Shown: positions 1 to 12,766 of the stretch, one piece after another
Layout of the letters: every line of letters starts with the position of its first letter
How positions within the stretch are numbered: position 1 is the first letter of the stretch
NCBI GenBank assembly: GCA_030280995.1
Contig: JASXTE010000014.1
Coordinates: forward strand, 23,965,150-24,029,149
Reading direction: 5' to 3'
Source: Hemileia vastatrix
Taxonomy: Eukaryota > Basidiomycota > Pucciniomycetes > Pucciniales > Zaghouaniaceae
DNA: 64,000 nucleotides
Position numbers and translations under genes: made by a program
Notes under the pieces: generated by a model
The model's input: the letters and a program-made list of their open reading frames with translations, nothing else
Told to the model about the DNA's origin: nothing
Database searches by the model: none

Positions 1-2
1 AT

Positions 3-374
3 ACTTCTCCTCCTCTGCAGGATCAACTGTCCCATCTTGCAAAACAGGTTCTAAAATTAGAGGAATCAAACTCTCTCATACTGAAGGAGGTAGAGAAATT
101 GCAAAAGAACTGCAAGGCAGGTTTCCAACAGATGAATCAAACCTTGGAAGAGCTAAAGGTAGGCCAGCCAAGCCAATAACCCCCTACCCAAGGAGGGTCA
201 CATCACTCCCAGGAAAAAATCCTGGTAGATAAATGAAAGTGGGATTGGTTCCACCAACAATGGTCCAGTCACAACTGCAACAGGGATCCTCCTCCTCATC
301 AGACTTCCTCAGCTCACCCCTACAAAGGAAAGCAAAAACACCAAAAATCAGGACTGGAACCTATCCCGTGGTGA
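3..374 (+). pseudogene. Conserved upstream ORF (ORF0) of element A, degenerate
   Basis: Reading the frame that contains positions 18-20 gives a coiled-coil-like stretch, then a segment with KWDW, PPHQ and HPY motifs, ending in Pro-Trp at 366-371 and a TGA stop at 372-374. The same motif order occurs in element E (52273-52560) and in element C (complement 43172-42810), which suggests a real protein-coding segment upstream of or overlapping Gag. In A it is broken by TAA at 177-179 and TGA at 234-236. Function is unknown. It could be the N-terminal part of Gag read in another frame. Confidence 0.5.
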
Positions 375-1744
375 GTAGATTACCCTCTCAGATTGAACAC
401 ACTACTGATGATCACAATATAGGTAATATTATTGATATTAAATCTGTAAAGAGAATTTAGGAGGACTTGAGAAAATTAGGTTTTCATGTAGATACACCTG
501 ACTTATCTTTTGTCAATAACAACAGTACTATTTATGATAATAATAAAGTTGATCCTCAGTTGCCACCACTTACTAGTGAGATGAGAAGTTCACAAGATAG
601 TGAGAGAATTGAGAAGGAAGAAATGGAGTATTTTAATAATAACCCAACTTTCCATAGAATTGTTTCAGCATTGTGGAATAGAATGACTGATTGTGAGGAA
701 CAGACAGTTAAGCTCACAAGTGATACAATTTTGTCCTTAACATTGAATATTTCTCAACTGGCAACAAGAAATAAAGAATTAGAGAATGAACATTTGTCTC
801 TAACTCTTAAGTATGATTCATTGAATAATAAATATAGTGAACTTTCAAACAAATTCTGTGAGTTAGAAAAGTTGTATGAAGCACATTTATTGAAAACTGA
901 ATCAAGAACAAATTTATCTTTTGCCCAGACAAATCAGAGTGTCTCTGAGCTGCTACAAAGATTGACTCAAGTTGAGATTGAAACTGCCAATCTACTAATG
1001 AATCAGGATAATCATAAGTATACTCAGTATAATAATAATCCTTTCATTGGAAAAAATGAATCTCAATCATACTCCATACCACCACAATTAAAACCATCTG
1101 GTGGTAGTGTCAAATCTGAGAAAAAAATGTAAGTCAAAAATCCATGCAGGAGGAGACACAAGGCCATTTATCAAGAGGTAATGATTTATTGAATTTACCT
1201 AAGATTAGTGAAACAAAATTCAATCAGAAGAATTGGCCTAAGATAGATAAGCACCCAACTTATGATGGGGAGTCCAGCTCTGATTGGCAACATTTTATTC
1301 AAAGAATTGAAAACTTGAAATTCTCATATAAGTTACCAGATGAAGAAATAACATCAAAATTGATTTCTTTATTTAAGGATTTTGCTTTATTATGGTTTGA
1401 AGCTGTATTAAGTGAGGGTAAAGATTACTCTTGGGCTGAATGGAAACAACTAATTGAAAAACAATTTGGAGGTTCTAAATTCAGGCTCACTCAGCAGAGA
1501 CTATATGAGAAAACTAGGTACAATCCGTTGAATGGTGACAAACCTATGCTATTTTTAATGAATTTGAATAAAATATTAAAAGCCATTGAGCCAAACATGG
1601 ATTTTAACTTATGAAAATATAAATAATATATAAATTACCTATATATGTCAGAGACATTGTTGTAGCTAGAACAATAAATGTTGCTGAATATTCTGACTTT
1701 ATTAATATTTGTAATGACATATTGTTAAACCATAAGTATGAAGC
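233..1744 (+). pseudogene. Gag of element A, N-terminal and capsid part (broken)
   Basis: Gag forms the particle that packages the element RNA. The readable blocks are 233-460, 467-1132 (coiled-coil-rich, many Leu, Glu and Asn) and 1144-1614 (capsid-like core with WPKIDKHPTYDGESSSDWQ and QFGGSKFRLTQQRLYEKTRY). The same core is present in C and E. Stops lie at 458-460, 1130-1132 and 1612-1614, and there is a frame change between 1132 and 1144. From about 1621 the frame continues with a segment that ends at tyrosine-glutamate-alanine, where element B is inserted. The reading resumes at 10188. The product cannot be made intact. Confidence 0.85.
371..422 (+). other. Intron-like segment in the Gag leader of element A
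   Basis: The 52-nt segment starts GTGAGT, contains CTGAT 18 nt before the end, and ends ATATAG. Segments at the homologous place in C (complement 42813-42756) and E (52560-52617) have the same signals but otherwise different sequence. The downstream flank is similar in all three (GTAATATTATTGA in A and C). Whether it is spliced is inferred only. Confidence 0.5.
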
Positions 1745-2554
1745 TGTCACACGCCACGTGACACTCGAGGCAAAAGAAGCTCATTAAATCAATAAAACAG
1801 AGGTCTAAATCCATACTCAAAGTGCAGAAAGCGATTCTACCTAGCAATGGCAACTTCCCTTTGTGTACTCACTATTCGACTGCGCTAATCTAAACTTTAA
1901 ATCTAAATTAGTCAATTCAAAAAAGTGTGTTTAGGCTATTCTTCGATAAGCAATGCACAGCGCAATAGTCAATGCAATATTCTGCTAAAAGGTTTATTAA
2001 ATATCTGTGGGTTATTAAAAAAGGGGTAGTGAGCATGGACGGAATGAGTAGCGGAGGATTAAGGGGTTAAAAGATTTTAGTGAGGAGGGTCCAGGTGTAA
2101 TGGGTGTAATTTTGGTGGTCTGTGGTGTGCGGAATGATGGATGGGTATGAGGTCAATGTGAGGAGGAGTAATAAATATAAAAGGGGTTGGATTTGGTTCG
2201 ATGGTTTTCTTTAGAATTAAATTATAAAAACATATTTATAGTTAATAGTGGTAAAACTACAAGTTAAATCATTGTTATTGTACATTTCCCTTTTCCCTCA
2301 ATAATCATTTATAAATTTAAACCTTTGATTGTTGAGTGTTACAACCCTTTCTGAGATTCTAAGAATATTAGTATTACCTTAAAATATATTAAGATTCTTC
2401 TCAAATATAACTCGAAGCAGTAGCTCTTCCTTTGAGTCATCTTCAAATCACTTCCTCGAACATTTCCTCAGTGCTTCGAAGAAGTCTCTAAACTTTATTC
2501 CTCATCTCACTTTCAGGAACACCCTCGACCTTGTGCGTAGGTTTTCTGGTGACA
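1745..2554 (+). repeat. 5' LTR of element B
   Basis: The 810-bp repeat pairs with 9377-10187. Its first 19 nt form an inverted motif (TGTCAC, 7 nt, GTGACA). It begins TG and ends CA. I could not identify a TGG-type primer site directly after it. Confidence 0.95.
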
Positions 2555-2630
2555 GTATAATTTAATTCTCCATAGTTCTCATTCTTTGCACTACTACATC
2601 CTTTTTTCAGGTGTTTTCTAAATTCTTAAA

Positions 2631-3787
2631 ATGGCACCTGTTCAACACACTCCTCCTACGGGCACTACTACCAGGGCTTGCGGCAGAGGCAGGCCAACAG
2701 CCACACGGCCTGTTTCCAGCACTCACTCCCTGGAACCTCTTGACCTTAGGGAACGGCAACATTCAGTCCAATCTGTATAAGACATCCCATAAGAGTTTGA
2801 TGATTCTAGTGATGATGAAGAAGGAGAGGATACAATGCATGAGGCACCATCTTCCCCTGCTACACACCCTTCTGGTCAACCTTCAGAACCTGGACCATCT
2901 AACCCACAGGAAGACTTCATGAGGCTTTTCATGTAGACCCTTTCAAATCCAACGTCTTTGGAGGGATCAAAATTTAAAACTCCTTCCATGAAATCTCCTG
3001 ATAAATTTGATGGAGAACATCCAGACAGATTGCAACCCTTCTTGCAAACATGCAAGCTCCTGTTCCATAATGACCCTTGAACCTTTAATAACGACTGTTC
3101 AAAGGTTGTTTACGCTTCTTCATTCCTAGCCAGAAAGGCAGCAAGGTGGTTCAAACCTTATCTTCTCATGCTCTCTTTGACAGAGACCTACTTACTCATC
3201 AATAACTGGGAAAATTTCAAAGACCAACTTTTTATGTTGTTCGGTGACCCTAATGAAACTGATAACACAGAAATTGAACTGGACTTCCTACGCATGATTG
3301 ATAATGGTAAAGCTTCTGAATACATCTGGAACTAAGAGCACTTCAAACTCGAGTAGGTTGGAATGATGCTGCCCTCAAGTAACATTTCAAAAAGGGACTT
3401 CCTTCAAGGATTCTGGATCAATTAAATCTTCATAGTCAGAAGATGACTACTTTAACGGATTTGATGTATTGAACCCTCAAACTCAACGGTGTTTACCAAG
3501 GACAACTACAACATTGTTGATATGCCAAAAAATCTCAAGGCCTAAATTTTAAATTGGGACCTTCTTCACACCCACAACTGACTCAATCCAAACCAAATAA
3601 TGGAAAGGATAAACTTCGACTGAAAAGCTTGACTCCAGGAGATATCTGTAAAGTACTGGATCCTAAATGTGAACTTAAAGAAGCTGAGAGGAAGAGACGA
3701 GCAGATAATGGGTTATATATGTATTGTGGGGGTAAGCACAAGCTAGAAGATTGTGTAAAGTTGAAGGAAAGAGAAGGCACTAGTTAG
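2631..3787 (+). pseudogene. Gag of element B (many stops)
   Basis: The start is ATG at 2631. The readable product has a Pro/Ser-rich N-terminus, an acidic stretch (DDSSDDEEGED), then a chromovirus-type Gag core around 2960-3330 (KSPDKFDGEHPDRLQPFLQT, followed by LARKAARWFKPYL). Stops interrupt it, for example after SVQSV, after NDP and after EYIWN. A zinc-knuckle remnant sits near 3712-3760 as YMYCGGKHKLEDC, where the first expected Cys reads Tyr. It would have built the particle and bound RNA, but is now non-functional. Confidence 0.8.
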
Positions 3788-3816
3788 AAGTCAAAAAACT
3801 AGTAGATAGTTTACTT

Positions 3817-6800
3817 GTGTGCAAAGCAAACTATCTTATCTCTCCCAGTCCACAGATTCTCCATGTCTTAAGGACTGGAGTTGCCTTAAATTGCTTGAGA
3901 TTCATTCTTTTTAAGGAGGATACCCTCTTCAGTTGTCTTAAAGACTCTGGAGCTTCAATTTCTTTTGTCAGTTTTTCTTTTGCCGAGAGGTTACAACTGA
4001 CATTTACAGATATCAATCAAACTCCAATTTATTTGATCGAATCAGAGGAACCCAAATATTGGGTAAGTAAGAAAGTTTTATGGGTTTTCAACTTTCGGAA
4101 CTTTACCCCTTAAAGTGGGAATTATCAGTCTTGGACGCCCCAAGGATGGGCAATACCATTATTGGCCATGACTTTATAACGCATTTAAATCCTGAAATTG
4201 ATTGGACATGGGGATTGATCACCCCATGCACTAAGTATATTTCTGATTCTTCAATGCAGTTCAATAGGGAGTTAAACAACCCACCTAAAAATGTCCTGCT
4301 AGACAACAAATCTCTACCAGATGACTTGCAAGCATCTGATGTTTCTCTAAATGAGCAATTGGCTAACACTTCTAGCTTGATGACTTCACTCAAAGAGGAT
4401 TTAAATTGCCTTGAAGTAATCAAATTATGCTCTCTCAATCCTGGTTTTCCCTCTTCAGATTCTCTTGAAGATGATGAGGATGACCAAATCAACTCTACCA
4501 GAAATCTATCACCATTTCCTTGATGTTTTCTCAATCTGCAAGGCCAATAAGTTACCACCTTATCGACCCTACAACCATCAAATAGAGTTAATAGGTCCAG
4601 TACCTCCGGCAGGTCCTTTCTATTCTTTGTCGAAGGACAAATCTCAAGTTCTTCAAGACTACATTGCAGAGAATGTAGCCAAAGGTTTCATCAGAGCCAG
4701 TAAATCTTCAACCAGCCCCCCTGTTCTTTTTGTAAAGAAAAAGGATGGTAGCCTTAGGTTGTGTGTTGAATATAGAAAATCTCAACCCAGTCACTAAGAA
4801 GAATGCATATCCCGTTCCTCCTATGTCATTGCTTCTTAATATTTTCAATGGTGCTAATTTATTTTCTAAAATTGATCTTAGGGGCGCTTACAATCTTATT
4901 TGCATTGCAGAAGGTCATAAACCACTGACTGCAATGTGCACTAGATTTGGTAGTTTTGAATATTTAGTCATGCCTTTTAGATTGTGTAACGCACCATCTA
5001 CTTTTCAAACCTTTTTAATGACATCTTTCAAGATGTTGTCAAACAATTTGTTGTCATCTATTTAGATGATATTTTAATTTTCTCGAAGACACTAGATGAA
5101 CATATTCATCATGTTTGACAGGTTCCAAATTGAATTTGAGATCACGGTCTCTACGCCAAGCACAATAAATGCAAATTCCATCTTAAATCAAACAATTTTT
5201 TAGGTTTTACGTTGTCCACTGATGGTTTAGTCATGGATGACAAAAAGGTCCAAAAAGTCCTGGAATGGCCTGAGCCCAAAACCATTAAATCCCTAGAGGG
5301 ATTTTTGGGTTTTGCCAATTTCTATAGAAGATTTATTAAAGATCACTCTAAAACTATTTCCAATCTTACTTCTCTTCTTAGAAAAGATATTCCTTTTGTT
5401 TTTACTTCTACAGCACAAAAGGAATTCAAAGCATTGAAGACTGCATTCACCACAGCACCAATTCTTCGTCACTTTGATCCTTCTGCTTCAACAATAGTCG
5501 AGACAGATGTGAGCGATTATGCTATTGCAGGGGTCATTTCTCAATTAAGTCCTGAAACAAAATTGTTTCATCCTGTTGCTTTTGAGTCACGCAAACTCAT
5601 TGCGGCAGAATTAAATTATGAAATTCATGACAAAGAGCTTTTAGCTATTATTCATTGTCTTAAAAATGGTGCTCTTTTCTTCTCAGCCTAGATAGTCCTT
5701 TTCAAATTCTAAAAGACCATAATGCTTTGAAATACTTTATGATTCCAAAGTGTTAACCAGGCGTCGAGCCCAGTGGGCTGAATTTCTGTCTGAATTTCCT
5801 TTTTCTATTTCCTATTGCCCAGGTAAGAACTGCATTGTCCCAGATATCTTGTCACGTCTGGATAACATTTACCCACAGTGGGGGGACACATTTACTGACA
5901 AGAACCCAGCAAATGTGAAATCAATTTTCAACAAATCAATGTTAACAACTCATCAACTTAATTCAATGACAATTCAATCTTTTCAAAATCCACTATCCAA
6001 CATCCTCAAAGCTCAGTCGAAGGACAATTATTGTTTAGGGTTAAAAGACAAAATACTCTCGAAGCAAGGGGCCAAAAGATATAGTATTGAATCAGGTCTA
6101 TTAGTTTTCGAAGGTAGATTAGTCATACCCAAAAAAAATGAAATAAAATTATGGATTTTCAATAGTTGACATGATTCTCCATTAGCTGGTCATTTTGGGG
6201 TTGATAAAACCTACCAGTTAATAGTGAGGGATTTCTTCTGGCCATGAATGACCAGAGAAATCAAGGCCTATATAAGAGCTTGTTACAAATGTAATAGGAA
6301 TAAGCCTCACTGTCACTGTAAGCATAGGTTGCTTCAACCACTTCCTATTCCCTCTAAACCTTGGGAATCTTTATCGATGGATTTCATTTCTCAACTTCCT
6401 CTTTCCAATAATTTTGATGCTATATGAGTAATAGTAGATAGATTTTCAAAAATGTCTATTTTCATTAAAACCACTACTACTTCTTCAGCAGAAGATTTGT
6501 CAAAATTGTTTCTAGAATATTTATTTTCCAAACATGGCTTACCTAATGATATTATTTCAGATAGAGGCTCATTGTTTGTATCCACATTCTGGACTCAACT
6601 GTGTCAACAACTCAATATCACGAGGAATCTCTCCATGGCCTATCATCCTGAAACCCATGGGCAAACAGAAAGGGTCAACCAAATCCTTGAACAATACCTT
6701 TGAATGTATGTCAGTTAACAAAAAGACAATTGGACCACATGGTTACCATTGGCCAAATTTTATTATAATAACTCGACTCATTCTTCCACACAACAATCTC

Positions 6801-7411
6801 CTTTCGAAACTGTTTATGGAAGACATCCTTGATTCAACTCAATCCATGTAGGAACTAATCATCCTGCGGAACATTATCTTTTAACCATATCACGACTCCA
6901 AGAAGAACTTAAATCAAATTTGGAATCAGCAATTTGAAGGTACAAGGAACAGGCCAACAAACATTGACAATCTTCTCCTCCCTTTAAACCAGGTGACAAA
7001 GTATGGCTCAATGCACGAAACATTCAAACAACTCGACCATCAAAGAAACTAGCCAAAAGGCGCTTGGGACCATTTGAAATCGACTCCGAAGTCTCTAAAA
7101 CTGCATTTCCACTCAAGCTACCTCCTAAATGGCAGGCTATTCACCCTGTTTTTCATGTATCTCTCCTGGAACTGGCTTGAGAAACATACCCGGGCAGGAA
7201 CCAACCTCCTGCGGAACCGGTCAAAGTAGAAGACCATCTAGAGTGGGAAGTAAGCCATATCCTTGATTCAAGAATGCGCAAGGGGAAACTTCAATGCCTC
7301 ATGGAATGGGAAGGCTTTCTCGATGATTCAGACAAAACATCCTGGGAACCAGCCATCAATGTTTCTAATGCCCCTGAACTCCTAAAATCTTTCATCTTAA
7401 ATATCATTTAA
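3817..7411 (+). pseudogene. Pol of element B: protease, RT, RNase H, integrase, chromodomain (broken)
   Basis: Domains occur in the standard Ty3/Gypsy order. The protease has LKDSGASISF near 3930-3960. RT runs from about 4500, with LFVKKKDGSLRLCVEYRK, KIDLRGAYNLI and the YLDD catalytic motif near 5060, now in a shifted frame. RNase H lies at about 5470-5680 (ETDVSDYAIAGV). The integrase has its zinc-binding part at about 6170-6300 and its core at about 6370-6700 (DFISQLPL, ISDRGSLF, HGQTERVNQ). A GPF module lies near 7055, and a chromodomain at about 7225-7400 (LQCLMEWEGF, SWEPAIN). There are several stops and frame changes. Family assignment is firm. Confidence 0.9.
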
Positions 7412-8347
7412 AACCAAAACCTTAAAACTCTCTTTTAATTTTTCTCCTCTCTTTTTTTTCTTTTCTTTTTCTTTTTCTTTATTCTCTTTAAAAATCTAAA
7501 ACATCTTTACTTCTAAAAAATTCCTTAATTTTTGTTTTCTTTTTCTTCTTTCTTCTTTTTTCTTTTCAAAAATTTTTCAACCTTCTTTAAAAATAAATAA
7601 ATAAAATAAAATTGAAATAAAATTAAATTAAATTAAAATAAATTAAAATAAAACAAATAAAATTTAAAATTCAGAAAAACCTTTTAAAATTTCTTTAAAT
7701 TTCCCCTTTCTTTTCTTTCAATTTTCTATATACATTCTTTCCTTAAAAATCTTTTCTTCAAACTATCAAAATTTTTTACAAATGCAACACAAAAATCATT
7801 CTCAAACTTCACTTCAACCTCTAAATCTCTCTTTAAATAATTCTTTGAACAAATTACTTCTTTCTTTCATATTCTTTTTTCAAAAAAATTTTTTCTCTTC
7901 TTTTCTTTCTTTCTTTTCAAACAATCAAAATTCCTCAAAAAAACTTCAATAAATAAGATTTCACAAATAAAAAAAAAAATTCTTCTTTCATTAAATTTTC
8001 ATTTCAAAATTGTTGCAATCAACTATATTTTTTCTTTTCTTTCTTCTTCTTCTTATTTGAAATTTTTTTTCTTTCTTTTCAAAACTTAAAACTAAAATTT
8101 TTTCTCGATTAAATATTTTTTCTCTTCTTTCATATTTTCAAAACAAAAAACTGCATTTAAAATATTCTTTCTTTCTTTTTCTTTTTCTCTCAAAATATTA
8201 TAAAATAAATATTAAAGTTTCAATTAAAACAACCAAAATGAAAATAAATAAATATTTCAATTAAAACAACAAAATAAAATAAATAAATATACAAATTGCT
8301 TTCTACTTTTCGTTTTCTTTCTTTTTTCTCCTTCCATTTTAAATTTT
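7412..8347. other. AT-rich, pyrimidine-tract spacer of element B
   Basis: This spacer between pol and the antisense gene is dominated by TTC/TTTTC runs on the + strand and A-rich blocks. I see no coding potential. It could serve as the 3' untranslated region for the two convergent transcripts. Confidence 0.6.
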
Positions 8348-9277
8348 CTACTGTATTTTCTCTCGAACCAATTTCTTCATTTTCTCCAAAATCACCCTTA
8401 TTTCCTTCCTGAATTTCTCAAAAACCTCCTCCTCTCCTACCGGTACCACTTCCTCAATCTCCAGAAATTCTTTAGCCACGTCGAAGGAGGAAGCATCGAT
8501 AATCTTGTCGGCATTGCCACTTAACTCTTCAATGAACCGAGTTTGTTGACCCAGGCGAGTTTTCTTTGACCATACCTGGTCAAGAGTCTCTTCATTGTCC
8601 TCCCTCAAGGCTTCCACCATAGGGGCTTCTGCGATGACATCTGAATTCTAAAATATACGGTCATCAGTAAAAATTTTCTTTTGAAAAAAAAATAAAAAAA
8701 AATAATATAAAATAAAAGGCAAACTTACTTCGAACACCGGATCAGCCTGTAGAAATAATTTTAATGTGACTTCCACTGTCACTTCCTTTTCTTCATTGTC
8801 ATCTTCGATGACCATCTGCCTCTTCTTTGGCATCCGCCTCGAGATAGGGACTTCCTCCTCATCTTCCTCCACCAATTCATCCACCTCCTCTTCCACCCAT
8901 TGTTTTTTACCTGTGGCTTGGGTTACCCAGGTCGCCACAGTATCCTCAACCTCCTCGTCAACTCCTTCTGACTGATCGTCCCCAACCAACACATCCCATA
9001 TATCTTTAACCACTTCTTTGGTCTTTGGTATTACCCAGTATTTAGTTTTGGTAAACTGTTTTTTGATGTCAGCGTTTTTTGAGAGGGCATCACACATCAC
9101 CCATCTCCATTGGCAAAACTCTAATTTCTGGCAAGGACCCCATGTGGCCGTGCTCTCAATGCAGAAATACTCCATTGACTCACAGGCCGTGCAGTATTGG
9201 GAGTATTGTTGGGTAACAAGCCCCCCGTCTGCTTTGGGGTGAGGAGGCGTGGGAGTTGGAGTAGGTCAAGTTGACAT
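8348..9277 (-). pseudogene. Antisense spliced gene of element B, six-Cys protein
   Basis: On the minus strand, exon 1 runs 9277-8729 and exon 2 runs 8647-8348. The 81-nt intron (8728-8648) starts GTAAGT, contains TACTGATG and ends TTTTAG. The join keeps the frame, giving about 282 codons with a TAG stop. The N-terminus has six cysteines at about residues 29, 32, 39, 49, 55 and 62 (C-x2-C-x6-C-x9-C-x5-C-x6-C). An acidic middle (VEEEVDELVEEDEEE) and a Lys/Glu-rich helical C-terminus follow. An in-frame TGA at 9268-9266 (codon 4) breaks this copy unless translation starts at 9175, which would lose the first two Cys. The gene starts 100 bp inside the 3' LTR and reads toward pol. Element F has similar genes in the same place. 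Function is unknown, with zinc binding possible. Confidence 0.7.
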
Positions 9278-9376
9278 AATAATTAAAAATAATAATTAAG
9301 ATATAAATAGAGGGAAAGTAGTGTGGGAAGTATATGCCTCACGCTCAACGGAGCTCGCGTTTTATACCCGGGAATC

Positions 9377-10187
9377 TGTCACACACCACGTGACATTTGA
9401 GGTAAAAGCAGCTCATTTAATCAATAAAACAGAGGTCTAAATCCATACTCAAAGCGTAGAAAGCGATTCTACCTAGCAACGGCAACTTCCCTTTGTGTAC
9501 TCAATATTCAACTGTGCTAATCTTAACTTTAAATCTAAATTAGTCAATTCAAAAAAGTGTGTTTAGGCTTTTCTTCAATAAGAAATGCACAGCGCAATAG
9601 TCAATGCAATAAGCAGCTAAAAGGTTTATTAAATATCTGTGGGTTATTAAAAAAGGGGTAGTGAGCATGGACGGAATGAGTAGCGAAGGATTAAGGGGTT
9701 AACGGATGTTAGTGAGGAGGGTCCAAGTGTAACGGGTGTAATTTTGGTGGTCTTTGGTGTGCAGAATGATGGATGGGTATGAGGTCAATTGGAGGAAGAG
9801 TAATAGATATAAAAGGGGTTGGATTTTGGTTTGATGATTTTATTTAGAATTAAATTATAAAAACATATTTATAGTTAATAGTGGTAAAACTACAAGTTAA
9901 ATCATTGTTATTGTACATTTCCCTTTTCCCTCAATAATCATTTATAAATTTAAACCTTTGATTGTTGAGTGTTACAACCCTTTCTGAGATTCTAAGAATA
10001 TTAGTATTACCTTAAAATATATTAAGATTCTTCTCAAATATAACTCGAAGCAGTAGCTCTTCCTTTAAGTCATCTTCAAATCACTTCCTCAAACATTTCC
10101 TCTGTGCTTAGAAGAAGTCTCTAAACTTTATCCCTCATCTCACTTTCAGGAACACCCTCAACCTTGTGTGTAGGTCGTCCGGTGACA
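9377..10187 (+). repeat. 3' LTR of element B
   Basis: The 811-bp repeat is the partner of 1745-2554. It is followed by the GAAGC duplication at 10188-10192. Confidence 0.95.
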
Positions 10188-10403
10188 GAAGCAAGGTATT
10201 CCACTTATAAACAAAATATTGAACCTGTAAAAAATCAGAATTCAAAAACACTTCAGGAGAAGCAGAAAAAACCTGCTGCACCTGTAGTACCTAAAAAGTA
10301 TGAAACTAATACTTGTTACAAGTGTAATAAGCCTAGGGTTAAAGGTCACAATTGTGAGAAAAACATAAATATTGTTGAAAATAAACATGAATCTGAAATT
10401 TAA
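10188..10403 (+). pseudogene. Gag C-terminus with zinc knuckle, element A
   Basis: This continues the Gag frame interrupted at 1744. It contains APVVPKKYETNTCYKCNKP followed by a Lys-Gly-His-x-Cys end at about 10314-10355. That is the C-x2-C-x7-H-x-C knuckle seen in C and E, which binds element RNA. The His is present here. The frame ends with TAA at 10401-10403. Confidence 0.85.
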
Positions 10404-10517
10404 ACAGAAAAAAGTAAAGATTAAAGTGATTATGACAGCAATATTTCATATAGTGATTAAAATGAAGTCTATATGTTGGAAGATGATTTGTCCATCTTTT
10501 AAAACCCAATATTAAAT

Positions 10518-10952
10518 ATGGACTTAAATGAATCTTTAATGAATTTTGAGGATGCTGAAATCATTAAGGATATACAAGCTGATAACTTAAGGATGACACC
10601 TATCACGGTTCCAGCTATCATTTCTGGTGAAAATGTTAATATAGTATTGGACATAGGAACTGCTGGTTCTGTTGTTTCTACAAATACACTACAGAAAATT
10701 GATATTGAATATAATTCAAAGCTTGAACCCCTTCAAAGAAAAAACTGGAGAGGTTTTGGATCAGTACTACACTCCATTGGTAGGTACAAAGCTGCTTTTT
10801 TATTTAAACATCAACATGGTTATGTAAGAGTAACTTGTGACTTTGTAGTAATAGATAATACTCACTGTAGTAACTGTTTTATCATTGGAAACGATATTCT
10901 GACTAAGTTTGGTGTGAAATTAGACCCTGAAAATAACAATTTTATAATTTGA
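10518..10952 (+). pseudogene. Aspartic protease region of element A
   Basis: The 144-residue segment holds the retropepsin fold: VNIVLDIGTAGSVVS at about residues 41-55, and later FIIGNDILTKFGVKL. The active-site triad reads Asp-Ile-Gly (D45) instead of Asp-Thr/Ser-Gly as in E and C, so the enzyme is probably dead. It ends in TGA at 10950-10952. Element C has TGA at the homologous codon, where E has GGC (Gly). Confidence 0.8.
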
Positions 10953-12766
10953 ATGAATGGTAAAAGGAAATTTAAAATAAATTCTTTTAACACAGTCTTA
11001 CACATTGAGTCAGTGATAAATATTCCGTGTAAAGGAAGAGAATCCAATGAGATGGAACTTCTTGAAACAGAAATTTCAAAAGCATCATTTGGCACTCAGA
11101 TAAGTGAAGCTGAGAAAACAAATATTTTGGACTTAATTAAAGCATTTCCAATGGCTTTTTCACATGTTACAAATGAACTTGGCCTTGTAAAAGATCATGA
11201 GTTGAAACTTTGTTTAACCTGTGATATGGATCATATTCCTGCTAGTCCTAAAAAGAAATCATACCCTGCTTCACCAATGAAGAGGAAAGACATTGAGGAT
11301 AATATTAAGATGTTATTAAAAATGGACATTCTTGAGAAGGCTGAAACTACTCCAAAATATTGTGTAATATCACCAGTGCCAATTTCTTATGAACAAGATA
11401 AAGCAAGACTGTGCGGTGATTATAGAGCATTAGGGGTATCGATGTTGACCGATCCGCAATTAATTTAATTGTGGAAAATAATCTGCATACCCCAATTATC
11501 TTCCGCAATTATTTTTGCTAATAATTGTGTTATTAGACACTTTATGTGTCAATTTTCACCTCTTATCTGACATTTTTTACTCAATTTTTCATAACCACAT
11601 ATCAGACGACTTTCTGTCATAACCACATCTTGGCCTTCTTTCATTCATAACATTCACAATTATATGTCATGTGACTTGCATACAAATCAATCATGGATGT
11701 GATGAGTTTGAGATCAGGAATTAGGAATAGAAATCGGGGTATAAGAGGTGGGATAATGCATTATTGTGCATTCCTTATCCACTAGCCCTGGAACTAATGG
11801 ATAAGAATCTTCCGCAATAAATAATTTCAGATCCAGGCAAAAAATTTTCTGATACCTAATTGTGGATCCCTGAACATTGATAGCCCCTATTAAATACATT
11901 TACAGTAGATGATATTTATCCCTTGCCAAGGTTTGGATCTATACATGCTACCCTTAAAGGTGCTAACTATATAGGTTGCCTAGATGGAAATAAAGGGTAC
12001 CATCAAATTTCTGTTGAAAAAAATTTACAGAACTTTCTTTTGATAACAACACATATTGGAATTTATAAATATTTCATGATGCCATTTGGACCAAAAAATG
12101 CTCCACCAGTATTTCAGAAGTTAATGGATATAAAATTCCTTTATGAAATGATTGAGAGATGGTTAATGGTATACATTGATGACATCATAGTGTTCTCTAA
12201 AACATATGATGAACACATAATCCATTTGAAGAAGGTATTTCAGAAAATGGATGAAATAAAAATGACCCTTGCATTGAAAAAATTTAAATTTTGGTTTGAG
12301 TCTTTAAAAGTGCTTGGTCATATTGTATCTGGCTTACAAATATGTGTAGACCAAAATAAGGTGGCTGCAATAAAGAATATTGGCATTCTTCAAAATGTAA
12401 AGGATTTACAGTCTTTTCATGGTATTTATGGTTATTATAGACAATATATAAAAAACTACCAATTAATTGCTGCACCATTGACCACACTGATAAAGAAATC
12501 AGAAGATTTCATTTGGAATAATGAAAGACAACAAGCTTTTGATAAGTTGAAAGAATGTTTGATGACAGCTCTTATCTTGGGATTACCAGATTTCCAATTG
12601 CCTTTTGTATTGTATACAGATGCAAGTTTTATTGGTCTGGGTGCTGCTTTGCATCAAAAACAACTTATTGAAGGGAAAATGTCAGAAGTAGTAATTTTCC
12701 ATATTTCACGTACTCTGAGAAGTAGTGAGTTGAAATATGGTGCTACTCAACTTGAATTTTTGGCGG
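10953..12766 (+). pseudogene. Reverse transcriptase and start of RNase H, element A
   Basis: RT begins directly after the protease stop and runs through ARLCGDYRAL at 11431, where a TIR element is inserted. It resumes at 11892 with NTFTVDDIYPLPRFGSIHAT. The catalytic YIDD motif at 12172-12183 is intact. RNase H begins near 12600 (LYTDASFIGLGAALHQKQ, first catalytic Asp present) and stops at 12766, where element F begins. About 0.65 kb found in element C, from the rest of RNase H to the integrase zinc-binding domain, is missing. Confidence 0.9.
11432..11888. mobile_element. 457-bp TIR element (MITE) inserted in RT of element A
   Basis: The ends are AGGGGTATCGATGTTGACC and the reverse complement of a right end reading AGGGGCTATCAATGTTCAGG. 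The flanking duplication is ATT (11429-11431 and 11889-11891). Removing the insert plus one ATT restores the RT frame (RALNTFTVDD). The interior right part matches, in reverse orientation, the left end of element T at 52643-52900, and its left part matches the right end of T. It therefore looks like an internally deleted derivative of T. No ORF is convincing. Confidence 0.85.

Larger units (their letters stand above)
1745..10187 (+). mobile_element. Element B: Ty3/Gypsy chromovirus inserted in Gag of element A
   Basis: The element is bounded by LTRs at 1745-2554 and 9377-10187 that begin TGTCAC and end GTGACA. It is flanked by a 5-bp duplication GAAGC at 1740-1744 and 10188-10192. Removing it and one GAAGC restores the Gag frame of element A. 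Inside are Gag (from 2631), protease, reverse transcriptase, RNase H, integrase and chromodomain (to 7411), an AT-rich spacer, and an antisense spliced gene (complement 9277-8348). The LTRs differ at perhaps 4% of positions by eye, and the ORFs carry many stops, so the copy is old and dead. A reversed solo LTR of the same family lies at 59645-60411. Confidence 0.95.
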